A stretch of 59,177 nt of DNA from positions 1-59,177 of the forward strand of contig WOFQ01000097.1 of the NCBI GenBank assembly GCA_012184525.1, written 5' to 3'. This DNA is from Xenoacremonium recifei. Lineage: Eukaryota > Ascomycota > Sordariomycetes > Hypocreales > Nectriaceae. A model generated the notes under the pieces. That model saw nothing but the letters and a program-made list of their open reading frames with translations, was not told the origin of the DNA and ran no database searches. Shown one piece after another: positions 1 through 11,471 of the stretch. Both the position numbers and the translations under genes were made by a program. Every line of letters starts with the position of its first letter. Position 1 is the first letter of the stretch.

Positions 1-740
1 ATATTTCCTAAGTAAAGCAGCTAGGCAGGTAGCCAGAAATAAAACAGGGAACCACCCTAACTTAACCCTAAGACGTTGGCTTAAAATCATCCGAAGCTCT
101 CCTTTCCTCATTTTAAATGAAGTGACGCGGTTCGCGCTTGCCTTCGCGTATATAGACGCGTGACCCCTGCTCCTAATAAAATAGGCATTGCTATACACTT
201 AACACGTTAACACACAGCCATTTATTCTAACCTCGCAACTGACTATATGCTATATACATATATATCAAGATATTTGACTGGTCTTAGCCGCGAGAGAACC
301 GGCTTTTCTATAGTTCATCCTGACGAGATTCTTAGTACAGCAACCTCTATTAACAGATTAACTATCTGATAACTCTACGCCCTATCCGGAAGATCTAGAA
401 GGATGAGGTTTTGTTTAATACTTCCTTCTTGATCTGGATTTCCGGCTCAAGTCATTAATTAACACCATTATATTGCTGTATGCAATACCTCTAGCAGGAA
501 TTTCTTGATAAAGCGCTGGAGGCAGTAGAGTCTACAGAGTATATCCGGTCTATTCCCATATATATCTGTGGAGATACTCTTATAATATGTCCAATCAGAA
601 AATTGATTTCTACCCCGGTCACGGAAAATGATATCTATAAGGATTATAAGGGTTAGAAAAATGATTTCTACTACAAGTCATTATGTCATTGTTAATGTAG
701 GCCTAGACAATCTATGCTGGAATGGTCTAATCTGGGTTGT
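1..740. other. gene-free, moderately AT-rich upstream stretch
   Basis: No reading frame with recognisable protein character is visible on either strand. The sequence is rich in TA dinucleotides (for example the run around 244-270) and has frequent stops in all frames, as in old mutated intergenic or transposon-derived DNA. It lies downstream of the 3' end of the glutathione S-transferase gene. Confidence 0.4.
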
Positions 741-1559
741 CTAACTGGTTAGTGCTTGCCATGATGGACGAGAGAATGCTCTTTTACTCCAGGCCTCAAA
801 GTTTACCCTAGAGGTTATTTCACCCTCCAACCCCAGCCTAGACAGGTACGGAACCCATGGCAAATGATACAAGTCCACAAGAGTGAAATCCTATGAAGGA
901 ATCAGAATCGTTTGTGGGAGAAAGGCTTCGCCCCAGTATCAACGTACATCCCTAGCAAGATATTGCCTGGTGCCTAAAATCTGTTCATAGTAGTCTAACG
1001 TCGTCGTCAAAGTGGATCGTAACCGTGCCACAATGGCAGGATCGGCATCGCCCTGTCCTGCGAACCTTGATATGACACAAATGTGAGTTCTCCGGGTTTC
1101 TATGGAAGGGAGACTTGATGCTGAAGACCTACTTCTTGAACATCAGCTCGTACGCCAAACCAAAAATAGTTGGTTGGAAGTACGAATATTCAATGCTGAG
1201 GGCCTGCTCATAATTGCCGATGTCCACCGCAGACCCAAAATTATCGTTGTTCAATTCGTGATCTCGGCCGTACTTGGCGAGTAAATACTTGCAGATGGCC
1301 CTTGACTCAAATAACCGAACGCCATTGTCGTCAATCGAAGGGATGAGTCCGAATGGGTGAAACTCTTGGACGTACTCGGGAAGCTGCAGACCGTCTTTTA
1401 ATAGGTGCATCACACGAGCTGGTATGTATGTATTACCTTTTGCTCACCGAGTTGCAAGTTTATGTCTGATACCTCGTAATCAAGGCTGAGCTCAGAGAGC
1501 ATCATAAGCACACGCTGGGTGCAGCTGGACTGACGCGAACCGTAGAGCTTGATAGTCAT
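741..1559 (-). CDS. glutathione S-transferase, four exons, 213 aa
   Basis: Cytosolic GST that would conjugate glutathione to electrophiles. Exons on the minus strand: 1559-1437, 1383-1133, 1065-948 and 890-741, with introns of 53, 67 and 57 nt, all GT..AG. The sum is 642 nt, exactly 214 codons with the stop. The N-terminal thioredoxin-like domain starts MTIKLYGS and has the SSCTQRV active-site region, the HPFGLIPSIDD loop with the cis-proline, and LFESRAICKYL for the gamma-glutamyl contact. The C-terminal helical domain has DPAIVARLRSTL, LDYYEQIL and DFTLVDLYHLPWVPYL. It resembles the fungal phi/theta-like GST group. The fragments look broken if introns are ignored, but every junction restores frame and family similarity, so I call it intact. 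No metabolic partner is adjacent. Confidence 0.9.
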
Positions 1560-3430
1560 TGTGAGATGCTTGGTTAGCAAATGGAAACAAGGTACATTGG
1601 ATGATCAAATAGCAATTTATAGTTCCATATGAGAGGGTTAGGCGCTATAAGGATCTTTGAGTAGGATCCACACTCATGGTACGCTAGGATCAGCACCAGA
1701 AAAGGACTCAGAAGATGTTGGAGGTTTGAAGAGCTGCAACTAGCGTACCGGTACAAAAGAAACGGTGCTCGGTGGCCTAAATTAACCCGTCGGACTATCC
1801 ATGGAGTCTTGATGACAAATCAAACAAGATTGCGTGGAATATTGGACGAGATTGAGCTCAAAAATATGTCGACAATGCAGAAAGTAACTTTGACGGCATC
1901 TGACTCTAGACCACGAAGACAGAGTAGCAGAGACCATTCACCATGTTTTCATCACTAAAGACACACATTGTTACATCAAAAGACCAACAAACTGCCCTGG
2001 TTTGTAATCATTAGCAGGCGATAAGATGAACGCTACATAGGATTCGGGCTTCGCACTCTTCGGCATTCGGATTACCGAGAAGTCCGATGGGGCCCGAACA
2101 GAATTGACTTTTCGCTACTCCGTAGATCGTACGGGCAATTTGACCTGCTGGACTAATTTGTGCTGGACTAATTTGTACATAACATACATCATTGATCAAG
2201 ACTGACTGGACGCGCGGTAGTGCAATACAGAACTATGATAAATGGATAAGACTGGGGTTCTGCTCGTGGTCAATATCGCTGATTGATGGCAGGAAATGTA
2301 TGAGGGCACCATTCCGCAACGCGCTCTCTCTGATTTTGATGGTCTTCACTCTTAGTTCAGATGAGGCCTCCAACTTCTAGCAACTTATCGAGGTGTTGTT
2401 TCTTTCAGTCGTGAGGAATATGAAATCAACACACAGCGGCCACACAGAAAGATGAGTAGTGTAAACCCATGACCATTGTCTGATCCGACAGAACTCTTGC
2501 GATTCATTCGTGAAGAAGTTGACGTATATTATCTTGAGGCTTGAGCGTTCAGATCAACAGCTTTGATTGTGAATAGTGCTAGCTTTGTGAAATTCCCCAA
2601 AACAAACATGGCTCGACGTCGTAAGAGTGCATTGGAGAGTGTAGACAGAGTCGAGAAAACATCCAATCCGGTGAGACCGAAAGTTGCGATATATTCTGTT
2701 AATGTTTCTGTCAGTCGATGCATAAATTAAGACATCTTTCTGTCTCACATTCCGCTGAACAAGAGCGAACAAGCGCACCTAGTGTCCGATCGTTTCTAAA
2801 ATACGGAAAATATCACAGCCACAGCAACAAGTTTGCTTCGGTGCTCATGTAGCGCAATCAATCTTACAGAAACAAACCATAGTCGCTAGATAGACCAGCC
2901 ACTAACTCTGATGTCATGATGCTGAGACACAACAGAGCCACGATTTAGAGTATACCGGTCAAAAGAGTATGCTATTTTGTTCAGTAAGTTTCATACATAC
3001 AAGTGTTCTTTTGAGACAAGGGGCTGTATTGCCGATATTGGAGAAAATCGCAACAAGTTTAATTACTGTAACAATAATACTCGCATGCAGTTGGCAGTCT
3101 GCGTATAGAAGTCCGACCCGTCTTTGACTTCTCGGTGCTTCTTTCTAGTGGGATTTATGTCAAAGTGTCATTCATTGACTCCTGAGCTTATGAGCGTGGG
3201 CTATTTAATCTCCTTCATCTGACCTTTGCAGGAAGGACCTAGGCTTTCTCAATTCGTCCAGCTGCAGCGAGCCAGCGAAGGAAGGGTTTCTGATATATAT
3301 ATATACAAAGTAGAGGAAGAGCAGCTCAATCGATGAGTAGAAGCCCGCTAGATCACAAGACACATTCTGGTCGTATTCTGTAGCAAGACAAAATCCTTCA
3401 CCTACAGTCCTGGCTCTTGTCGTCACACCT
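1560..3430. other. gene-free region with one short tandem duplication
   Basis: I see no supportable gene. The only clear structure is a perfect 15-bp tandem duplication (unit TGCTGGACTAATTTG) at 2146-2160 and 2161-2175. The first few hundred bases should include the promoter of the GST gene, which starts at 1559 and runs leftwards. Confidence 0.4.
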
Positions 3431-4108
3431 ATGGCCTCAGCCTTATTTGAAAATATGGTCCCTCACAGGGTCAGGAGCTGGATCATCAGACATATTACAA
3501 TTCTCATTACCGAAGGAATAGCCATGCATACATATGATGCATCAAGCCAGGGCTACAAGTTGGTTTATGCCAAATGGACCAGGGCGTGGCTGTTACCTCA
3601 ATGGGAGGGCGATGACTTCACGGAGCAGGGTGCACTACAGCTCTTAACCCAGTATGGCGAGCCCGACATTCCTGCCATTGCCGCCACTTCCATGGAGTCT
3701 ACTCCAGCGATCAGACCTTTGCCAACTATCTTGGAAACGTCTGGTGACGATATTATTCCGGACAATTCCATCTCGACAGTCGGAGTAGACTAGGGAAGCA
3801 TCAAGTACTCTGTCGAAGAATTGGATGATATGCTTTGCGATGGCGCCTCCGAGCTGTGGCGTTTCATATGTCTTATTCTGCGACTGAAGTATCGTCTTCT
3901 CCACCAACCAATGACAACGGTCCAGGGAGTGAAGGTGGAAGAGGACATTTGCTATGCATTCACCCAGCGCCTGGAGCTTGTGAAGGAACTGGTCCACGTG
4001 GAATATTTGTTGGAAAAGCTGGAGAAGGAAGACATGGCAATTAGTTATCCACTCAAGGGACGGGTGTGGTCGTACTGGTTAAGTGACGTTACGGGCTTCT
4101 TTCCATAA
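3431..4108 (+). pseudogene. hypothetical protein frame interrupted by one in-frame TAG
   Basis: A frame of 226 codons from ATG 3431 to TAA 4108 is interrupted by a single TAG at 3791-3793, and the same frame continues on both sides. The first half (about 120 residues) begins MASALFENMVPHRV. The second half contains a helical, charged stretch (ELDDMLCDGASELWRF, then KELVHVEYLLEKLEKED). No family is recognised. No intron of plausible length removes the stop, so it is either a nonsense-mutated gene or two small frames. It is alone in a gene-poor region, so function cannot be inferred. Confidence 0.35.
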
Positions 4109-5136
4109 ATAAGCTATGGTGGCCAAAAGCATCATAAAGACCCGGCCCAAGACTGGAGCGAATATGTAGACAGTGAACACAATACCATTTGCCCACCACT
4201 GGAAGCCGCTCATAATACAGCAGTAGCATCCGAGGAAACTCAGCAACACGAATAGGCACCTGGCTTCAGATTATGGCATGCTTTTCAAGGGCGAGTAGTG
4301 ATTGGGTCGCAACAGTGATGGTTGTCATTGAACCATCGCGCCAAATTTGGAGGACCGAGTTTCATGAGGAGCGTTGGCAGTGATGTGGGTCGAGACAAGT
4401 CACCATGGTCGAGCCTCATGACCAAAGTCGAGTCCTCCCTCTGTAGGTCATGCTGCGGAAGGCCTGTGTCAGGTACAATGCGTGGGGCGGAATGGTACAT
4501 CGGTCGAGTCTGGCGGGGGAGCATTGAGAATCGCACATAACGGGGCCTCTAACAATTGCGGGGTTCGTCAAGACCTGTGCCAAGACTTGGAACATCCTCT
4601 GACTCAGCAACTTTTCCTGGACCGTTCCGTATTTGGATAGGCCTTAGCGCCTTCCCTCTCGCATGCACTGATTTCTTGGTGTGCTACCCGAGACCTCTAG
4701 ATGAACGAGAAATGATCGAACCCACTCGCATCTCTTTAGTTGCAGTATGACAGATTTAATAAAAAGATCAAATGGGATGGAAATGAGAAGCGCCCGTGTA
4801 AGTTCTGGATCTGAAGTTCGATCGTGGAAACGATAATTGACAATATAAATGCTCGATATTTTCATGAAACGAGATTACTGTACATATGCAAGTGTCTGGT
4901 AATCTGCAAGGGATTGATGAGTTAATGACTGTGCGATTAGGATGCTGCCGAATATTGAGTGGGAGCGTTTAGGGAAATTGTCCATATGGCAGCAATATCG
5001 GACCAAGTTCAAGCACATTCTAATGCACGACGATGCGCGACGATTTCTGGGGCTGACTCAGCTAACCTTTTGCCGCGTGATCCGGCACGTGATGCGTCTA
5101 CGAGCTCCGCCCACATTAGTCAATTATTAGTAACGA
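4109..5136. other. gene-free stretch
   Basis: No convincing gene. A 62-codon minus-strand frame near 4081-4272 encodes two hydrophobic segments but has no partner exons or recognisable similarity, so it is not called. The motif TGACTCAGC first appears near 5055 and recurs in the repeat region that follows. Confidence 0.35.
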
Positions 5137-5660
5137 GCTGAGAGGCTTAGTGCCTCAGGCAACACTCAATGCCTCCTGGAAAGGAGTTGTGCGCGCTCAC
5201 ATTTTGACTCGGAAGACATAAGGCTCTACATTGTACAGTATTCAGTCCCGCAGCTTCCGCAACAGTTTCGGGATGGAATTTTTGGGCATGACGTTTTTTT
5301 CCGGGGGCGGAGCTGACTCAGCCAGTTTTTGTGTCGGGTCTGGGCAAAAACTTTTTCTGAAGGGGGATGACTCAGCTAGTTTTGTGAGGAAGTTTTTGGG
5401 TACATAACAACGACTTAATGAGCCGGCTCATTCAAGCCCTGGAGTCCAGAGTCAGCCACCAGCTAATGAAGTCCCCGAGACAGCGCTCAGTGCCCCCTGA
5501 AAAGGAGGTGTGCGCGCTCATTTTACTTAGAAAATACAAGGCTCAATTTTGTACACATTGAGTGCTCAGTCCCACAGCTTACTCAAAATTTTTGAATTCA
5601 AGCCTTGGGGCACGATGAATTTTTTTTTGGGTTGATCCAGCCATTTCCAATAACGCGCAG
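5137..5660. repeat. two degenerate direct repeat units about 320 bp apart
   Basis: Two related stretches share TGTGCGCGCTCA (5189-5200 and 5509-5520), a preceding GGAAAGGAG/GAAAAGGAG block, a following AAGGCTC...TTGTACA...CAGTCCC.CAGCTT block, and then a T-rich run followed by a TGACTCAGCCA/TGATCCAGCCA-like end. Offsets are constant at about 320 bp, so the similarity is collinear. TGACTCAGC itself recurs near 5055, 5312 and 5368. Divergence and T/A runs suggest an old mutated repeat, possibly a transposon remnant. No coding capacity is seen. Confidence 0.5.
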
Positions 5661-7884
5661 ACTTGATGACCTAACCCTAAAGATTACGAATTTGGATAAA
5701 CTATGACTCTAGTCCCACCCAAACTATCCGATATTCTCTTAGATGCGAATCTGTTATTAAAACTCTGGTACTGGAAATAAAATAATTCTTAATTAGCATC
5801 TGTAGATGATCTGGAATCCTCATGCGGGATTGTTGAGCATATCAATAGGCCTACCAGCTTTTCTTCCCAAGCCATTCAACTGCTCAAACTTCCTTCGCAG
5901 TAGTAATAACATCCTGCTCGTAAATTACCGTCCAGGGTGGAAATCCTGAAGAATTCAGAGGCTCTTGTTTATTAGAGCTGGCCGCCTCAGTATTCCCGAC
6001 GTTGCATTCTTACGACTTTCGCATTGCAAACTACCGTATTTTCTCAACAATGTGAACACCAGTGGGCCTCAAATGACAGGTGGGCATTGGCTGACCGGAG
6101 TATATACTTCCCTTCACACACTGCAAGCAGTTAGATGTGGGCAAATCAGTGCGTCCCACAGGTGTTCATATTGATGAGAAAATACAGTAGGCAATAACGA
6201 GATTTCGAGTTTTAGTTGCTTACACACCGTGCTTCTTCTTCTTCTTCTTCTTTTTTTTTTTTCCCTAAATGATGAGGATGTAGTTTTCCCATGCTACGAG
6301 AGTAGCGGAGTTGGTCTTCAAGCTCTGATAGTTTCCATACCAGAACGCACAGATGACTTAGTGATAAGCGAATATCTGTGTTGTATGGCTGTTGCACTCC
6401 ATGGAAGGAGTGAGTTTCGATTGATATCCTGGGCCTTGATTGTAGGTACCAGGGTGGCCATGGACGAGACTAGCTACAACCCGTCCATAGAGAGCTGGGG
6501 TGCATATTACTTAAATCAACGCCTGTCAGTCTAGAGAATATCTAGGTACGTTTTGGTGACCACCGTAGGATGCACTGCTATGAACATTTCTCGGCACCGT
6601 TTTTCCTGCCTTTGACACGTGATTTAGCAAGACCTGAAGGCACACAGCCTTTCTCTGAAGCTACCATTATCAAATATCCTGGTCTAAGCTAGTCTTTTCT
6701 AAAGTGCTATAGTCATGCGCTGTTAATCCCCCCTCCTGCTTCAATCAAGAATGAGTATGGTTCTCTGAAATTGTATCTAAGATTGTGTCTCAAGAATATG
6801 CATACTAGCTTCTCATCCGCGATATGCTGGCCTCTTTCTTTCGACGTATGGAGAACCTGGAAAACCCTAGGTGCCGCTTGACTACCCGTGGATTGTTTTC
6901 AACCTTCATTAGGCAGACCTCTCATATCAGAGTCTTCATATTGCTCTCGAGGGGCCGGTCCAGATTTCTTCAATCGACAGAGCAAAAATTTCACCCCTGA
7001 GAGTGTGAATGGGGCGGGCGTTTCTCTTATAGGAGCATGACTATACCTAGGTTGATCACCATAGATATCCATGGAATTCAACCCACGCTAGAGCCAGCGG
7101 CACGTATTAACAGATCACTGACCCTTCAGATTTCTGAGATGGATGAACGGCAACTCCATGGTCACGCCTTCTGACCCCTTGGCCTCAATTATGTCACAGC
7201 CTCAATTATGTCACAATCGCAACTCACTACGTATTCGGAATCATTAATCTAATTCATGACTGGGTACTTGGATATGCATTTGATTTGCTCTCAGACCACA
7301 AGGCTGCTTGATATGGGCGTTGAGCATCCCAGCCAGTTGAGAGTAGAGTGGATTAGGACTGACTTCATGGGAGAAGAGTCCCTTTTGAGTATATGGATTG
7401 CGGGCGATTTAGCAGAGGACACTCGGAAAGGCTCGTGAGACTAGACGTATCAGCCACAAGTAGTCGCTATACTAACGATTTAGCTATTACTTTACATGTC
7501 GTTGCTGTACCGGTTGGTAGATAGATTAATATTCAGACTTAAATCACAAAAAGAAGCGGTTAGTATTTATATGTGTACTATTCTAAATAGTGGAACATAA
7601 CCATTAGAGAAGTTAAATGTAACCATCTCCTGCAACTCGCCCCGTGCGAAGTCAAAGTTTGCTGCTTCAATGACTCACCGAGTGCGGGGTGGCTTGGAGA
7701 AAAGCTTGATCGAGCTAAGTGTCACGAGGCTTTCATGCACACGTATGAGAACACATTTGCGCATCATTCATGTGCTTGATGCAACAGCGTCCATGTTTGC
7801 TCAGCCATGTCTCCGAGTTAAGCGCATGCCCCTCCGTCTTCATAACCGCCCCTAGCTGCATTGCTTGGCCTTAATTCCCAAGAT
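5661..7884. other. gene-free stretch upstream of the APH-like gene
   Basis: No gene is supported. Small structures are a CTT microsatellite running into a T tract at 6232-6262 and a perfect 17-bp tandem duplication (unit GCCTCAATTATGTCACA) at 7182-7198 and 7199-7215. The last several hundred bases should hold the promoter of the gene starting at 7885. Confidence 0.4.
6232..6262. repeat. CTT microsatellite with poly-T tract
   Basis: About seven CTT triplets followed by an uninterrupted T run. Simple repeat; no gene context. Confidence 0.8.
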
Positions 7885-9162
7885 ATGCCTCCATCAAAAG
7901 ATGACCTGCGTGGCTTGCACTGGGAGCACAAGACTTTTGGTGCTGAGCCGCGCTGGACAATTGAACCCGACATCAACAATCTCAAACAAACACTTCAGGC
8001 TATTTGGCCTTCAAAGGATATCGAGGTGGCTTTGTTCACCCAGGGCGCTTTGAACAAGTTATACAACGTCACAGTCCAGGATCAGCCTCCTCTTCTCCTC
8101 AGAGTATCCCTTCCCGTCGACCCTAGACATAAGACTCTGAGTGAAGTCGCCACCATCAGATGGATCTCTCAATCAGCAACTATACCAGTCCCTCGCATCC
8201 TCAACTACAGCTCTTCTCGAGATTCGCCTGTTGGATTTGAATGGATCCTCATGAATAGACTTGAAGGAACTCGCCTATCTGATGCCTGGAATCATCTCGA
8301 TTTTTGTAAAAAGTCTGAACTCGTCAAACAAATCGCCTCATTCTCAGCCTATCTTTTCAAGCACCAATTTGCAGGCATTGGCAATATTTATCCTCAGTCA
8401 CTATCTGTTCCTCTCAACAACACTCCCTCAACTGGTCGTATTGTGTCTATGCCCTTCTTTTGGGATGGACACATACATCTCGATATAAACCGCGGCCCAT
8501 ATCTCTCTAGCAGCGAGTGGATTTCGACCCGTCTCTCGCTATACGAAAGTGATTGTGTTTCGCTTCTAGCCAAGTACTCCGACCAGACCGAGCTTGACAG
8601 CGACGCCGAAGACGAGCTCGATGATGCTACACGGACGCTCAAGATCATCAAGAGGCTCCGGCTTCTCCTTAATAGAGTCTTCCCCCAACAACTTCCCAAC
8701 GAAGAGTCAACAATGCTGTGGCACGGAGACATGTCTTTGAGTAACATCCTCGTTAACAACAGAGGAAGACTCAGTGGCGTCATTGACTGGGAGTGTGTCT
8801 CAGCACTGCCACTATGGAAGGCTTGCTCTTACCCAAATTTCCTAGAGGGAAGAACTCGAGCCGAGAAACCTGATATAAGCAGATATCAACAAGGGAATCG
8901 ACAACAGCCCTCGGAACTGTACCTTGAGCACCTTATGGACTACGAACTTACCAGCCTACGACATGTTTTTTTGGTTGAGATGAAAGCCCTGGAACCGGAA
9001 TGGTTGTCAGTCTTTAATACCAGCCAAGTCAAGAGAGACTTCGATTTGGCGGTGGAGAATTGTAATAGTGAGGTTTCAGCGCGAGATATCATCAAATGGG
9101 CAGACACAATATTTGACGGTCCGGAGGAGCAATGTTTATGGGATATGATGTATGGACCGTAG
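7885..9162 (+). CDS. APH/choline-kinase-fold phosphotransferase family protein, 425 aa
   Basis: Single-exon gene. The first in-frame ATG is at 7885; codons before it (TTG...) are not a eukaryotic start. The protein has the aminoglycoside-phosphotransferase fold seen in large fungal families. It has an N-lobe with LLLRVSLPVDP, the hinge-region stretch FEWILMNRLEGTRL, the catalytic-loop motif MLWHGDMSLSNILVNN (H.D....N pattern) near residue 285, and the metal-binding IDWE about 15 residues later. Such fungal proteins rarely have known substrates, and resistance to aminoglycosides should not be inferred. A hydroxylated small molecule or protein is possible. It has no signal peptide, so it is probably cytosolic. 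It stands alone, with more than 2 kb of gene-free DNA on each side. Confidence 0.85.
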   Translation: MPPSKDDLRGLHWEHKTFGAEPRWTIEPDINNLKQTLQAIWPSKDIEVALFTQGALNKLYNVTVQDQPPLLLRVSLPVDPRHKTLSEVATIRWISQSATIPVPRILNYSSSRDSPVGFEWILMNRLEGTRLSDAWNHLDFCKKSELVKQIASFSAYLFKHQFAGIGNIYPQSLSVPLNNTPSTGRIVSMPFFWDGHIHLDINRGPYLSSSEWISTRLSLYESDCVSLLAKYSDQTELDSDAEDELDDATRTLKIIKRLRLLLNRVFPQQLPNEESTMLWHGDMSLSNILVNNRGRLSGVIDWECVSALPLWKACSYPNFLEGRTRAEKPDISRYQQGNRQQPSELYLEHLMDYELTSLRHVFLVEMKALEPEWLSVFNTSQVKRDFDLAVENCNSEVSARDIIKWADTIFDGPEEQCLWDMMYGP

Positions 9163-11471
9163 TCTTGGTACCAAAAATGAGTCTCTCGTCCGTATATGGA
9201 TTCTTCATTCATACTTCAGCTGGAGCTTCTCCCTCTTCATAATGATAACTTAAAGTATATTTGTTAAAGGCCAGTCATTTACAACAAAGTATATCACTTC
9301 AGGCGTATTTACCTCCGCAGTGTAAATGTGTGGATGTTAAAATTGAATTAGATTTAGGGGCTACTTAATTGAGAAAGTCTCAAAAGTTCAGTAAGGCCAC
9401 ACTTCCATGCGCTATTGCAGCGTAACTTAGAATGTGTTGTTAGATAGTGTTTCCAGTCTCATATATCAGATCTGATCTTATTTCCGAGTGGAACACACCT
9501 TTACGGCATATTTCCTTCCAGATTTTATCAGTTGTTGTAGTCTTTACAAATTTGCCCTAACATTAAAAGGGAATCTTTTTCAGGCGACAAGTCTGTTTCC
9601 CAGGTCGTGAAATGGCACTTGAACTTTGGTTGAAGTCTCAAACCGTAGAGGATTTTGCAAAATTAGTCTCGCGAGATAGCCTGGACAAGATGCAAGTGGA
9701 AGGATGTGTCACTTGGCCATTCAAGATAACTCATAAGGGCATTACGTGGAGTGAAAGATCGTATTGTCTATGTCTCGGGCTCCTACGCATAACAAAGTTG
9801 AAAATATATACAAAACCTTCGTTATACGCAATTTTATTGAACATTATGTGCTTAGTGACATGATCGAGGTACCCAGAAGTTAGAAAAGCAAGACAACTTT
9901 CGTAATAAACCCTTGATAGCTGAGTCAAGTTATGGAGAATTGAAGAGGTGGGTCAGCATGTCTCGTCTTGTTGTGACATGATAGTTTATGATCAGGGTGC
10001 TGAATTTAAAACTCAAATTGATTCTGACTCCAGCAGAACAGACCACTTTTTCCCTCAAGTCCAACTTTCACATCCCGCCATGTGATACGGCTGTTGTCCC
10101 AAGGCGTGACGTAGCTCACCCGAGTGACCTCAGCGTTTCACGCCATCTGACCTTGCCCTAGCTATCGTTGACATCTGAGCTATCTATGAGTTTTCAAGTG
10201 AAGGGAGCGTTAGCGGGAGTTTCAATAACTATAAATGATATCGACAAGCCTCGTGAGTGCACGGTTGTAACGGAGCGGAACTTGCGCTGGACGCGTAGGA
10301 ATTAATGTTCTAGATGCTAGAACACAGGAGTCATTGGTCAATGGGGTACTGGTATAGTCTCCGTCAGATGATGATAAGACGTAAGGGACACTTCATGTAA
10401 CCGTGATGGTGAAGTATTTGTAGAAAAGTTGACTTGCACTGACTAGTCAGCTGTGACCCAGTTTGATTGGGTCTAATCTATTTTGCTGAATATGACTATG
10501 ATTCTGTAAGCAATCCACATGAACCGACATAGGTGAGCACAAGCGAAATTCGCGTCAGCCGTCTTAAATAGCCATTTAGCACATTAATCACCAAGCGTTT
10601 GACCCTTCCTCTTTAGCAACTCTGTTGCTTTTCTGGGTTCTCTACGTAGCCTGTGACTCCTACGCGTGGTTCCGCCCTGCGTATTGTAGGATTTTCTTTT
10701 TGGCGAATGCGAACTCTTCCTTTTACTCTCATTATCAGAAAGCCTATAGTATGACCAACAAACTCAGCGCAGAATCTTTGTGTCTCACTGGTCCTGCGAG
10801 TGAGCAATCTCTTGAGAAATTCAACATCTCATATACTCGGATCTAGTTCCCCAATGCTCATTCGGATTCTAGGGCTCAGCCTTTCTGTCGAAGTTCCACG
10901 ACAGATAGCCGCACCAACAGTAGCAGCAGTACCGGCAACTTCACAGATATGCCCGATCTGACTTGCAGCGATGTCCTTCAGTGAGGGCAAAGTCGTGTAG
11001 CACGTCAACATTAAAGATACGTAGAGGAACATGTTATGAAACGCGTAATTCGTAATAGATGAAGACCCGCTATTGGACCCAGTCACTCTTAACGCCAAGA
11101 ATAAGAGTCTTCGTAATGCCCCCGAGGGGCGAAAGGTTCTGTCGATCCTTTACTAGGGTCCGATAGTGAGACGATTGTGGGCCAGAGTTGAGTTCTTGGC
11201 ATGTGTGGGCGTGGTGAAAATGGTACGATCAGTAGAAAGTGGCGAGAAGATTCGGACATTGACGGCTTTGACGAGATCATGTGAAGGTATATGCGTTTAA
11301 GGGCAATTTCAACAGCTGGTAAATAATATCTCAGATATGAAAGCACATGGGAGATCAAGAGAAGCATTCGCTAGGGATGAAGGGAGCCACACAAAAGCTT
11401 GGCATTTTTATACGCAATAGCCCTCCACTGGTTCATCTTTGAGCGATCTCCATTAATGATTTATTCATCAA
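9163..11471. other. gene-free stretch
   Basis: I see no supportable gene on either strand. Short frames near 10625-10846, 10829-11098 and 11089-11367 lack family similarity and splice partners. The composition is not extreme, so this is old intergenic sequence rather than a RIP island. Confidence 0.4.

Noticed and set aside
1066..1436. Glutathione S-transferase read as truncated at FKK stop
   Set aside because: A 67-nt intron starting within the apparent stop region restores the family sequence, and the full domain pair is present.
4081..4272. Minus-strand 62-codon frame with two hydrophobic stretches
   Set aside because: No adjacent exons, no recognisable family, and it overlaps the 3' end of the plus-strand frame.
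7885..9162. Calling the APH-fold protein an aminoglycoside resistance enzyme
   Set aside because: The fold is widespread in fungi with mostly unknown substrates; nothing here indicates drug resistance.
10829..11367. Two minus-strand frames of about 90 codons
   Set aside because: Composition and sequence look non-coding; no splice partners or similarity.
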